Positions 18,316 through 27,073 of a DNA stretch of 51,777 nt are shown here, piece by piece. Numbering within the stretch: position 1 is the first letter of the stretch; each line of letters opens with the position of its first letter. Position numbers and translations under genes: made by a program. This DNA is from Cyclobacteriaceae bacterium (GTDB lineage Bacteria > Bacteroidota > Bacteroidia > Cytophagales > Cyclobacteriaceae): NCBI GenBank assembly GCA_016787605.1, contig JAEUUE010000007.1:1-51777 (forward strand), given 5' to 3'. The notes under the pieces were generated by a model. That model ran no database searches. It was not told the origin of the DNA and saw nothing but the letters and a program-made list of their open reading frames with translations.

Positions 18316-20072
18316 TGCAAGAAGGAGCCAAACACGATGACTTGACCAGACAGCGGGTAGAATCTCTGCTGGCGAGGATGACCCTGGACGAAAAGATAGG
18401 CCAGATGACGCAGGTCCGGCATTTTGATGACATCACTCCGGAGGACATTAAGAGCAAATACATTGGTTCGGTAATCCACACACAGGGTCCCCTTCCGGGA
18501 CGGGATGCCGCCGAATGGCAAGACAAATTCACCGAGTTTCAAAAGCTGGCCTTGTCCACACGCCTTGGCATACCCCTGTTGTTCGGTGTGGATGCCGTGC
18601 ACGGTCAGAACACCTACGAAGGCGCCACGATCTTTCCGCATAACATCGGCCTGGGTGCATCCCGGAATGCTGACCTGGTAGAAAAGGCAGCCGCCATCAC
18701 CGCCATCGAGTCCAGGGCCACCGGGTTCAATTGGGTTTTCTCCCCGTGCGTGGCCATCCCCTACAATGAAAAGTGGGGACGTGTATACGAAGCGTTCTCG
18801 GAAAGCACGGAAATCACCACTGAGCTGACCCGGGCCTCCGTGCGCGGCCATCAGGGCGGAGCGGATAACCACCGCGTGATGGCTACCGCCAAGCACTTCA
18901 TAGGAGATGGGGCCACTGATTTCGGCGTGGAAGGCGGCTCGTCTTCGCTGAACCGGAAGGAAGTTTACCAGCGACTTCTTCCACCCTACCAGGCGGCCAT
19001 CGAAGAGGGCGTGGGTTCGGTAATGGCCTCCTTTAACAAACTGGATGGCATCTCCATGCACGCTCACAAAGCCTTGATCACCGACACGCTGAAGGGCACC
19101 ATGAAGTTCAACGGCATTGTAGTCTCCGACTGGAAAGCCTATTCCCGCTTTGGGGGCACCGATATCATCAATGCCGGTATCGACATGGTAATGGCGGTTG
19201 ACGGGGACCTGGATTCCTTCCGCGATGGCGTCAGGAACGGTGTGCTCAGCGGAGTGATCCCCCAGGAAAGAATTGATGATGCTGTGCGCCGGATACTCCG
19301 CCAAAAATTCCGGTGGGGTCTGTTTGACCGGCCTTTTCCTGATAAAGCGCTGATCGGGCAGATAGGCACCTCCGCCCATCGCGCCGTGGCTCGCCAGGCG
19401 GTGAGAGAGTCTTTGGTATTGCTCAAGAATGAAGGCAACGTGCTGCCCCTCCGCAAAGAGACCCGGCTCGCGGTAGTCGGTGAATTCGGAAATAGCTCGG
19501 GGCTACAGTCAGGCGGATGGACGGTGAACTGGCAAGGAACCCTGGAGAACTATCGAGGCGCAACCACCATTCTCGACGGCATCAGGAGTATCGCCACCGG
19601 AGAGGTGGTTTATGACCCGGATGGCAGCGTACCCCAGGATAATTTGGACGTCGCCGTAATTGTTGTCGGCGAAACGCCTTATGCCGAATTCTTCGGCGAC
19701 ATCGGAGGGGAAATGAACAAGTATCAGCTTACCCTTCCTGAACGTCACCAACGATACCTCACGGCCTACCGGGAGAAGGGCATCAAGACCGTTGTGGTTT
19801 TAATTTCGGGTAGACCCCTCGTAGTCACTCCACAACTTGAACAATCGGATGCTTTCGTGGCGGCCTGGCTTCCCGGCTCCGAAGGCGGTGGCATTGCTGA
19901 CGTGTTGTTTGGTGAATATGACTTCAGTGGAAAGCTCCCCCACTCCTGGCCCAAAGCAGAAGAAGACTATCAGGGAAAATATGGTCCCAATTTCTGGGAC
20001 GGTTCCATCGTCCCGCTCTTCCCTATTGGGTACGGATTGAACTACGGAACCTCACAGGCAAGAAAGAATTGA
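18315..20072 (+). CDS. GH3 beta-glucosidase, cytoplasmic
   Basis: A 585-residue enzyme starting at ATG 18315 in a TGATG junction with the phosphorylase gene; a GTG one codon earlier is possible. No signal peptide is present, unlike most Bacteroidota GH3 enzymes, so it should act inside the cell. The TIM-barrel half holds the nucleophile Asp272 (GIVVSDWKAY), the substrate-binding Lys193-His194 (TAKHFIGDGAT) and the GVDAVHGQN motif. The second alpha/beta sandwich half begins near residue 370 and ends GYGLNYG. The sequence resembles exo-beta-glucan glucohydrolases with the KHFIGDG motif. It would release glucose from short beta-1,3-glucans left by the phosphorylase or the GH17 enzymes. There is no C-terminal Fn3 extension. 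Confidence 0.9.
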   Translation: MQEGAKHDDLTRQRVESLLARMTLDEKIGQMTQVRHFDDITPEDIKSKYIGSVIHTQGPLPGRDAAEWQDKFTEFQKLALSTRLGIPLLFGVDAVHGQNTYEGATIFPHNIGLGASRNADLVEKAAAITAIESRATGFNWVFSPCVAIPYNEKWGRVYEAFSESTEITTELTRASVRGHQGGADNHRVMATAKHFIGDGATDFGVEGGSSSLNRKEVYQRLLPPYQAAIEEGVGSVMASFNKLDGISMHAHKALITDTLKGTMKFNGIVVSDWKAYSRFGGTDIINAGIDMVMAVDGDLDSFRDGVRNGVLSGVIPQERIDDAVRRILRQKFRWGLFDRPFPDKALIGQIGTSAHRAVARQAVRESLVLLKNEGNVLPLRKETRLAVVGEFGNSSGLQSGGWTVNWQGTLENYRGATTILDGIRSIATGEVVYDPDGSVPQDNLDVAVIVVGETPYAEFFGDIGGEMNKYQLTLPERHQRYLTAYREKGIKTVVVLISGRPLVVTPQLEQSDAFVAAWLPGSEGGGIADVLFGEYDFSGKLPHSWPKAEEDYQGKYGPNFWDGSIVPLFPIGYGLNYGTSQARKN

Positions 20073-20097
20073 CTATGAACAGAAAAGGCTTACATCC

Positions 20098-21396
20098 ATG
20101 AAACGGGCACTCAGAACATCCCTTATGGTGGTCGTTTTGTTCGGGGCGTGGTCCTGTGGCCCTCGGCAGACAGAGAGACATTCGGAGGAAACAACTAAAC
20201 AGAGTAACGTGACAGCGAAAGATATTTTGGGCAACCCCAGGTACCAGGCCATTTGCTACGAAGGATACCGGGAGAAGTCGAGAGGTATGCAGCCTACCCT
20301 TGATCAGCTTAAGGAGGATCTTCGAATCATGTCGGCCATGGGTATCAGAATCCTGAGAACATATAACGTAAGAGACACCTTGCCCCACGCTGCCAATTTG
20401 CTCAGGGCCATACGTGAGATGAAGGCCGTCGACCCATCCTTCGAAATGTACCTGATGCTCGGTGCCTGGATTGACTGCAAGAATGCCTGGACGGACCAGG
20501 CGCCCGACCATAGCGTTGAGAGTGAGATGAATGAAGGAGAAATCAACAGGGCTGTGGCGCTGGCCAATCAATATCCTGACATTGTCAAAATCCTGGCCGT
20601 GGGGAATGAAGCGATGGTCAAGTGGGCCACCAGTTACTATGTGCAGCCTTCGGTGATTTTGAAGTGGGTGAATCACCTGCAGTCGCTGAAAGCGGCCGGT
20701 AAGCTGCCCAAAGACCTTTGGATTACCAGTTCGGACGACTTTGCTTCCTGGGGTGGCGGAGATGCCAGCTATCACACCGAAGACCTGGTGAAACTGATCA
20801 AGGCCGTGGATTACATATCCATGCACACCTACCCGTATCACAACACCCATTACAATCCGGAGTTTTGGCGAGTCCCCAGTGAGGAAATGTCGCGGCCCGA
20901 AATCCAGCAGATTGACTCCGCTATGGTGCGGGCGAGGGATTTTGCGCGGTCGCAATACCTGGCCGTGAAGAAGTACATGCACAGCGTCGGTGCAGACAAG
21001 CCGATTCACATTGGCGAGACGGGCTGGGCCACCATCTCCGACGGTTTTTACGGAGCGGAAGGCTCAAGGGCTACCGATGAATACAAGCAAGGGCTGTACT
21101 ACCGGCACATGCGGGAATGGACAAACGCAGCCGGCCTGTCCTGCTTCTACTTCGAGGCCTTTAATGAGCAATGGAAAGATGCGGCGAATCCGGACGGGTC
21201 AGAGAATCACTTTGGGGTGTTTGGTCTCCAGGGTGAGGCGAAGTACGCGATGTGGGACCTGGTGGATAAAGGCATCTTCAAGAACCTCACGCGGGGCGGC
21301 CATCCCATTGTCAAGACCTATAATGGCGATATCAAGAAACTCTTGCGCGAAGTGAAGGCACCTCCCGCAAGAGCCAACCCGTCCGTCAAACACTGA
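20098..21396 (+). CDS. GH17 beta-1,3-glucanase/transglycosylase lipoprotein
   Basis: A 432-residue protein with signal and a lipobox-like GAWSC, so probably tethered to a membrane outside the cytoplasm. The TIM barrel has the GH17 acid/base Glu171 (LAVGNEAM) and nucleophile Glu307 (HIGETGW). The aromatic motif CFYFEAFNEQWK follows. GH17 enzymes hydrolyse or rearrange beta-1,3-glucan chains. It is only distantly similar to the two cytoplasmic GH17 domains encoded next, and it carries a longer insertion before the nucleophile. It lies 25 bases downstream of GH3 and 45 bases upstream of the transporter fusion. It probably shortens GH16 products before import. Whether it is an endo-glucanase or a transglycosylase is open. 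Confidence 0.87.
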   Translation: MKRALRTSLMVVVLFGAWSCGPRQTERHSEETTKQSNVTAKDILGNPRYQAICYEGYREKSRGMQPTLDQLKEDLRIMSAMGIRILRTYNVRDTLPHAANLLRAIREMKAVDPSFEMYLMLGAWIDCKNAWTDQAPDHSVESEMNEGEINRAVALANQYPDIVKILAVGNEAMVKWATSYYVQPSVILKWVNHLQSLKAAGKLPKDLWITSSDDFASWGGGDASYHTEDLVKLIKAVDYISMHTYPYHNTHYNPEFWRVPSEEMSRPEIQQIDSAMVRARDFARSQYLAVKKYMHSVGADKPIHIGETGWATISDGFYGAEGSRATDEYKQGLYYRHMREWTNAAGLSCFYFEAFNEQWKDAANPDGSENHFGVFGLQGEAKYAMWDLVDKGIFKNLTRGGHPIVKTYNGDIKKLLREVKAPPARANPSVKH

Positions 21397-21441
21397 GAGC
21401 GGTATACTTAACCTATTCATAAAGCCTAAAGACTTCAAGCC

Positions 21442-23775
21442 ATGTCTACCCCAGCAAATACGGTCCCGTTCGGTCAGAAAGTAGCGTTCGGTGTGGGAAT
21501 GCTCGCCAATCAGATGTTCCCGGCCGTGCTGGGCATTTTCATGGTGGTTTTGGTACAGGACCTTGGCTTCCCGGGCTGGATGTGGGGAATCATCTTTTTC
21601 CTGCCGCGTGTCTTCGATGCCATAACGGATCCCATCATGGGATACATTTCCGACAATACCCGGTCGCGCTGGGGCAGGCGGAGGCATTACGTGTTCCTCG
21701 GGTCCATCCTGATGGGGATTTCCTTTGTGATTATGTGGCAGTTATACCGGGAGAACGGTGTGACCTACAATTTCTATTTCTTCATGTTCTGGTCCTTCAT
21801 CTTCTACCTCGGTCTGACACTGTTCAGCGTACCTTACGTAGCGATGGGATACGAGATGAGCAACGACTTCCATGAGCGGACCGGCATTATGGCGGTGGCC
21901 CAATGGATCGGCCAATGGGCCTGGGTAATTGCTCCCTGGTTCTGGGTGGTCATGTACGATAAGAACTGGTTTGAATCGGCCGATGTGGCCACCCGCACGC
22001 TGGCGGTTTGGGTGGGCATCACCTGCAGCCTTTTCGCCATGGTCCCGGCCATTTTCATCAAAGGCCAGTCTACGCTTCACGAAAACTACGCCCCGCTCAA
22101 CCTGAAGTCCATCGGCGGAAGCCTCAAAGACATCCTTAAAAGTTTCAAAGAAGCGTTCACTTCGGTACCCTTTCGGAAGCTGTGCATCGCGACCTTCTTC
22201 ATTTTCAACGCCTTTAACACGATCGCAAGTTTCTCCTTTTTTATCGTCGTCTATCATCTCTTTGACGGCGATACCGGTGCGGCGGGAATCTGGCCCACCC
22301 TCTTTGGCAGCCTCGGAGCGGTATTTACCACCTTCGTGGTGATCCCTATTGTGGCCGCCCTGTCGAAGAAGATGGGCAAGAAGCGGGCCTTTGTTCTTTC
22401 GCAAGGCATTTCCCTGGTGGGCTATATCATGCTCTGGTTCCTGTTCATCCCGGGCAAGCCGTACATGTTCATATTCGCCTTGCCGTTCTTTTCGTTCGGG
22501 ATCGGGAGTCTCTTCACCCTTATGATGTCGATGACCGCCGACGTCATTGACCTCGACGAGCTCAGTACCGGCAAGAGGCGCGAGGGGATTTTTGGAGCCA
22601 TCTATTGGTGGATGGTGAAGGTGGGTTTTGCCGTCGCCGGCCTCCTCAGCGGCGCCATCATGACTATCGTGGGTTTCGACGCCACAGCAGCCGCTCAGCC
22701 CGAAGGTGCGATCACCGGTCTCCGGATGTTCTACTCCGGCATTCCAATTCTCGGAACCCTGGTGGCCATCTACGTGATGCGCGACTATGATGTCACGGAA
22801 GAACGTTCCAACGCGGTACGAGCCGAACTGGAGGCACGCAAGGCAGGCACGCCATCCAAGTACCACTCGTATTACCAGAAGGAAAAGTTCCTGGCCATTC
22901 CGGGGGTTTCCACCTTGCCCACCGATATTGACTTTGCGTCAAAGTCGGCCGTTCAAGTCAGGCAACTGTTCCGAAGCACCCTGGAACAAGGGCTCCACGG
23001 CATTTGCTTCAGCCCTTACATGGAGGGGCAGAACATCGGCGACCAGCTTAGCGAGGAACAGATACGCAGGCGGATGAAAGCCATTAATCCATATACGAGA
23101 TGGATTCGCTCCTTCTCGTGCACCGACGGGAATGAATTTATTCCCCAAGCCGCCCGTGAGCAGGGCCTAAAAACCATGGTGGGCGCCTGGATCGATGGCA
23201 ATAAAGAGAATAACGAGAAGGAGATTGCCGCGTTGATCAAACTGGCCCAGCAGGGATATGTGGATATCGCCGTGGTCGGAAACGAAGTGCTTCTGCGAAA
23301 TGAGTTGACCGAAGAGGAAGTCCTTGACTACATCCGTAGGGTGAAAAAGGCATTGCCCAATTTGCCGGTGGGATATGTGGATGCCTACTATCAGTTCAGG
23401 GACCGTCCTGCCCTTTCGGCGACCTGTGATCTGATTTTGGTCAACTGCTACCCCTTCTGGGAAGGTGTGCGCATAGATCATGCTTCTGCATACCTGAAGG
23501 AGATGTACGCCGTAGCCCAACGAGCCGCACAAGGAAAGAAAGTGATCATTACCGAAACGGGTTGGCCCGACCAGGGATCGAAGAATCAGGAAGCCTTGCC
23601 CTCGGAAGACAATGCCATGAGGTATTTCCTCAATGCCCAGCATTGGGCCAGGCAAGAAAAGATCGAAATGTTCTATTTTTCGTCCTTTGACGAGTCCTGG
23701 AAGGTTCGCCATGAGGGAGACGTGGGACAGCGTTGGGGATTATGGGACAAGAATGAAAATCTAAAATACAAGTAG
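21442..23775 (+). CDS. GPH/MelB-type sugar transporter fused to a C-terminal GH17 domain
   Basis: A single uninterrupted 777-residue frame. Residues 1-446 form a 12-helix glycoside-pentoside-hexuronide transporter with the family motif FDAITDPIMGYISD. Asp59 and Asp63 there match the MelB cation-site pattern, and TRSRWGRRRHY follows. After a charged linker (447-482) comes a complete GH17 barrel (about 483-777) with acid/base Glu615 (VVGNEVL) and nucleophile Glu705 (TETGW). With 12 helices and a cytoplasmic N-terminus the GH17 domain lies in the cytoplasm, where it could cut oligosaccharides as they arrive. The next gene encodes a free version of the same domain. The join has no stop or frameshift. 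The fusion is seen directly; coupling of import to hydrolysis is inferred. Confidence 0.9.
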   Translation: MSTPANTVPFGQKVAFGVGMLANQMFPAVLGIFMVVLVQDLGFPGWMWGIIFFLPRVFDAITDPIMGYISDNTRSRWGRRRHYVFLGSILMGISFVIMWQLYRENGVTYNFYFFMFWSFIFYLGLTLFSVPYVAMGYEMSNDFHERTGIMAVAQWIGQWAWVIAPWFWVVMYDKNWFESADVATRTLAVWVGITCSLFAMVPAIFIKGQSTLHENYAPLNLKSIGGSLKDILKSFKEAFTSVPFRKLCIATFFIFNAFNTIASFSFFIVVYHLFDGDTGAAGIWPTLFGSLGAVFTTFVVIPIVAALSKKMGKKRAFVLSQGISLVGYIMLWFLFIPGKPYMFIFALPFFSFGIGSLFTLMMSMTADVIDLDELSTGKRREGIFGAIYWWMVKVGFAVAGLLSGAIMTIVGFDATAAAQPEGAITGLRMFYSGIPILGTLVAIYVMRDYDVTEERSNAVRAELEARKAGTPSKYHSYYQKEKFLAIPGVSTLPTDIDFASKSAVQVRQLFRSTLEQGLHGICFSPYMEGQNIGDQLSEEQIRRRMKAINPYTRWIRSFSCTDGNEFIPQAAREQGLKTMVGAWIDGNKENNEKEIAALIKLAQQGYVDIAVVGNEVLLRNELTEEEVLDYIRRVKKALPNLPVGYVDAYYQFRDRPALSATCDLILVNCYPFWEGVRIDHASAYLKEMYAVAQRAAQGKKVIITETGWPDQGSKNQEALPSEDNAMRYFLNAQHWARQEKIEMFYFSSFDESWKVRHEGDVGQRWGLWDKNENLKYK

Positions 23776-23777
23776 CT

Positions 23778-24662
23778 ATGTCATCGAAGTCGAAGAAGAT
23801 CCTGGCCCTGGCCGGCCATGATTACCAGGGCATAACCGAGGAAGAACTGGTCGAACTCTACCGGAAAACCCTGAAGGGAGGGATGCATGGATTGTGCTTC
23901 AGTCCCTATGTGGAAGGTCAAAAGCCGGGTGACCAGCTTACGGAGGCCCAGGTGCGCCGGAGAATGGATATCATCCGGCCCTATATCAAATGGGTCCGCT
24001 CCTTTTCGTGCACGGAAGGAAACGAATACATTCCCCAGATTGCCAAGGAGTACGGTGTCAAGACGCTGGTCGGCGCCTGGCTAGGCAAGGATGACAAGAT
24101 CAACGAGCAGGAGATTGAAGGCCTGATCCGTGTGGCCAAGGCCGGCTACGTCGACATCGCCGCCGTGGGCAACGAGGTCATGTATCGCGGGGACCTCACG
24201 GAGGATCAGCTGCTTGCGTTCATCGACAGGGTGAAAAAGGCCCTGCCCAATATTCCCGTTGGATACGTGGATGCCTACTACGAGTTTGGGCACCGGCCCA
24301 GGATTACCAATGCCTGCGACGTTATCCTGGCCAACTGCTACCCCTATTGGGAAGGTTGTCATTGTGATTACTCCCTGTTGTACATCAAGGATATGTACAA
24401 CAAGGCCATGCGCGCAGGAAGAGGAAAACGGGTAATCATCTCTGAGACCGGCTGGCCGAGCCAGGGCACCAGCCTCCGGGCCGCCGAACCGTCTGATGAG
24501 AATTTCATGAAGTATTTCATCAACATTCAGAAGTGGTCGAAAGAAGACGGCATTGAAGTCCATTACTTCTCTTCCTTCGATGAGTCGTGGAAAGTGGGCG
24601 CTGAAGGCGACGTAGGCGCGTACTGGGGTCTGTGGGACAAGGATGAAAAACCCAAGTACTGA
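23778..24662 (+). CDS. Cytoplasmic GH17 beta-1,3-glucanase (paralogue of the transporter-fused domain)
   Basis: A 294-residue single-domain protein with no signal peptide, starting two bases after the transporter fusion stops. Acid/base Glu133 (AVGNEVMYRG) and nucleophile Glu223 (SETGWPSQG) are intact. It aligns over its whole length with residues 483-777 of the preceding protein, sharing blocks such as WVRSFSCTEGNEYIPQ and VKKALPN.PVGYVDAYY. The pair therefore arose by duplication, followed by fusion or fission. It should act on imported beta-1,3-gluco-oligosaccharides, feeding the phosphorylase and GH3. It is the last gene of the operon; a convergent gene ends only 4 bases away. Confidence 0.9.
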   Translation: MSSKSKKILALAGHDYQGITEEELVELYRKTLKGGMHGLCFSPYVEGQKPGDQLTEAQVRRRMDIIRPYIKWVRSFSCTEGNEYIPQIAKEYGVKTLVGAWLGKDDKINEQEIEGLIRVAKAGYVDIAAVGNEVMYRGDLTEDQLLAFIDRVKKALPNIPVGYVDAYYEFGHRPRITNACDVILANCYPYWEGCHCDYSLLYIKDMYNKAMRAGRGKRVIISETGWPSQGTSLRAAEPSDENFMKYFINIQKWSKEDGIEVHYFSSFDESWKVGAEGDVGAYWGLWDKDEKPKY

Positions 24663-24666
24663 GCGA

Positions 24667-25878
24667 TCATCTGTTGTCAGCAAACCTCATCATGGTCAGG
24701 TCCTGCTGGATGAGGCGTGAGAGAATGTGGAAGTCTCCTTTGTCCAGCTTTTCGTTGGTCATTTGAACTACCGCATGCTGGAACAAGTCATCCAACTTCT
24801 TCACTCGGGCATCCATTGGGGTCTCTTTAGCCGATCGGATTTCCAGAAATTCCAGGAAGTACTTGTCAATGCGCTCCTTTTTTCGGCGCTGCAATTTGTT
24901 TTGTACGGCCTGCACCGTACCATACAGAATAGCCAGCACAGAGAGGGCCAGCGCAAGACTCTCCGCATAGCGCTCAAAGAAAGTGGGCTGGTCACGCTGC
25001 AGATAGGCCGTAGTACCCGGGTGAAGCGGAAACAGGAGGTTATCTGGATTAAATTTCTCCGAGATGGATTGATACATCACGTCTTCATGGATGAGCGCGG
25101 CACGGTTTTCAAGGAATGCCCTGGCCAGCAGGTAACCTGCATTTTCACCGAGGTCCTTATTGGCGACAAGCAGTACGTCGGTGGCTACTGTGTTTATCCT
25201 GATCGACTTCCGGTCGCCCGGGACGGCCGGCACGGCGGCAGGCCTTAAAGCCAGCTCGCTCAGGCTTAGGAATTCAATCCAGTTGGATTTGAATGAAAAG
25301 GGATACCAGCCATCTTCCAGTAGTTTTTCTGCGCGCGTACCGTAATAGGTTCCCCAGAAGCTGATGACCTCCGGGTTGTCGTCGTAACGGACAAACGTAA
25401 CGCCCTGAATTTTACCCGACTTGAAGAACCTCTCAAAATTACTTTGTGCCTCTCCTCCGAGGTGGTCGATCCCTACCCTCTTTCCTGAAAATAATTCCCG
25501 CACGGTGGCGCTGTCCGGCAGCGGGGCTTTTGAAAAGGCGAAGAGAAGCCGAGACGTAACCGGCAGCACTGTTCGCAAATTACCCGCGTCATCCTCCAGT
25601 GCACCGGCGACCGGCGTGCTGTGGTTATTGATCAGGGCAAGGTCCGCACTCCCGTTGGCCACCAAACGGGTGCCTTCGATCGCATTGGCGGCGCGGACCA
25701 GCGTAAGCTGGTAGCCCTGGCGTGCCAAAAATGACTGCAAATGCCCTGACACATACATGTAATAGGGGTCATTTTCAGAAACCGCAAGCCGGAAAGACTT
25801 TTGCGGATGGGTGATATCACACCCGGTTAATGACAGTCCGAGTAGGAGAATGAGCCTGATCTTTGAAGGAATTGACAT
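24667..25878 (-). CDS. TAXI-type TRAP solute-binding-like lipoprotein with C-terminal membrane helix
   Basis: A 403-residue protein with lipobox SLTGC and a periplasmic-binding fold of the TAXI family (about 28-290; ANGSADLALINNHS and VTSRLLFAFS fit the family). Unlike ordinary TAXI binding proteins it continues into a membrane helix (about 305-325; SLALALSVLAILYGTVQAV). A Lys/Glu-rich cytoplasmic tail of about 75 residues follows. No TRAP permease gene is nearby. It may therefore be a membrane-anchored sensor or a binding protein that works with a distant partner. A lipid anchor plus a transmembrane helix is an odd combination, so the N-terminal segment could instead be an uncleaved helix. 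It is convergent with the glucan operon, 4 bases apart. Confidence 0.75.
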   Translation of the reverse strand: MSIPSKIRLILLLGLSLTGCDITHPQKSFRLAVSENDPYYMYVSGHLQSFLARQGYQLTLVRAANAIEGTRLVANGSADLALINNHSTPVAGALEDDAGNLRTVLPVTSRLLFAFSKAPLPDSATVRELFSGKRVGIDHLGGEAQSNFERFFKSGKIQGVTFVRYDDNPEVISFWGTYYGTRAEKLLEDGWYPFSFKSNWIEFLSLSELALRPAAVPAVPGDRKSIRINTVATDVLLVANKDLGENAGYLLARAFLENRAALIHEDVMYQSISEKFNPDNLLFPLHPGTTAYLQRDQPTFFERYAESLALALSVLAILYGTVQAVQNKLQRRKKERIDKYFLEFLEIRSAKETPMDARVKKLDDLFQHAVVQMTNEKLDKGDFHILSRLIQQDLTMMRFADNR

Positions 25879-26037
25879 GATTCAGATTCTGCTTTGCGTC
25901 CAGGCAAATTACTCAGTAGCGGGATGATGTAGTAAGTTGGCCGCTTCATTATTTTTTGGCGGGAAATGGCGCCGGACCCTTCCGTGACTCAACGGTGGTT
26001 ACCGACGACTTTGGCAGCATCAGGTGTTGGGGACAGG

Positions 26038-27030
26038 CTAATGCTGTCCCGCGGCATCTCCGACCACCTGGATGAACCCCGGGCCGAACCAAAACGCGGA
26101 ACTGTACCTGGGTTGGATAGCGGTGTTATTCTCACAGGCCTGGTTGCGGACGAAAACCAAATCGAGCTGTGGGTAGATGATCGTCATCACGCCGGGATCG
26201 CCCATCGCAGCATACGTCACGTATTTGCCCTTATGGTCAACCCACCAGAGGTATCCGTAGTACGTGGCCAGCGTACCCGGGGTCAGCATTTCTTCAATCC
26301 ACTTCTCCGAAACAACCTGGCGGCCCTTGTACCGGCCGCGTCCCAGGATCAACTCCCCTATCCGGGCCGCATCGCTCACCGTGCTGGTACAGCCCCCGTA
26401 GGTAACCCAGTTCTTGCCGGACTGATCTTTCCCCAAGTGGGTATTGTCCATGCCCAGTGGCTCGAACAGGTACTTTTTGAAGTAACGGTCGGCCTCCATG
26501 CCGCTCACCCGTTCGAGGATAATGCCCAACAGTTGCACCGACTCATTCGAATACCCAAATCGGATTCCAGGTACCGTGTCCATCTTCGTGTTCAGCACGT
26601 AGGTGTTGTTGTCGTCCTGCGCCAGTATTCCCGAGGCGCCGCCGCGCCGATTAAACCCGGCTGTCATGGTCAGGAGGTGCCGCACCGTCACGTTCTTGCG
26701 GCATCCATCTTTCCATTCGGGCAGCCATTGACACACCTTCTCATCGACGCTTTTAATGAGTCCGCGGTCAATCAACGTGCCGATGGCGAGGCCGGTCCAG
26801 CTTTTCACCATCGAGGCGGTCCCCAAGGTGGTCACCGCGCAGGAAGGATCTTTCCAGTAAAGCAATTCCTTTCCTTCTTGTACCAGCAGGATTTCGCTGG
26901 CATACAACGAGTCATTCAAGTGAATCACCCGCTCAAGGGCGGACTGGCCGGAAGAGTGGATTGCCGCAAAGATTCCTGTCAACAGAAACACCAGTCGAGG
27001 CACGAGAAGGCGGGGTGGATTCATGATCAT
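26038..27030 (-). CDS. Class C beta-lactamase-family serine hydrolase
   Basis: A 330-residue protein with an N-terminal signal sequence; ATG 27030 and ATG 27024 are both usable. The penicillin-binding fold has the catalytic SxxK as Ser73-Met-Val-Lys76 (TASMVKSWTG) and a Tyr-Ser-Asn motif (FGYSNESVQ). The latter matches the YxN element of class C enzymes. No classical KTG triad is clear near the C-terminus. Members include esterases, D-amino-acid peptidases and lactamases, and the substrate cannot be assigned. The neighbours give no strong hint. The gene is complete and its ends are separated from both neighbours, so it may be monocistronic. Confidence 0.85.
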   Translation of the reverse strand: MIMNPPRLLVPRLVFLLTGIFAAIHSSGQSALERVIHLNDSLYASEILLVQEGKELLYWKDPSCAVTTLGTASMVKSWTGLAIGTLIDRGLIKSVDEKVCQWLPEWKDGCRKNVTVRHLLTMTAGFNRRGGASGILAQDDNNTYVLNTKMDTVPGIRFGYSNESVQLLGIILERVSGMEADRYFKKYLFEPLGMDNTHLGKDQSGKNWVTYGGCTSTVSDAARIGELILGRGRYKGRQVVSEKWIEEMLTPGTLATYYGYLWWVDHKGKYVTYAAMGDPGVMTIIYPQLDLVFVRNQACENNTAIQPRYSSAFWFGPGFIQVVGDAAGQH

Positions 27031-27073
27031 GTGTCTTCAGGGGTTCAGACAATAACTACGCTCCGGCCAAACT

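Noticed and set aside
18183-19379. Minus-strand open frame of about 400 codons across the GH3 gene
   Set aside because: Antisense shadow of a gene with intact GH3 catalytic motifs; the translation has no family features.
21742-22866. Minus-strand open frame of about 370 codons inside the transporter part of the fusion
   Set aside because: Highly charged, His-rich translation typical of the antisense of membrane helices; not a plausible protein.
22840-22900. Possible assembly artefact joining the transporter and GH17 domains
   Set aside because: The frame is continuous through a normal linker, base composition does not change, and an independent homologous GH17 gene follows directly, so a true fusion is more likely. 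Long-read confirmation would still be decisive.
26038-27030. Antibiotic-resistance beta-lactamase
   Set aside because: The SxxK/YxN pattern is shared by many esterases and peptidases of the class C fold; no clear KTG motif or resistance context supports a lactamase role.
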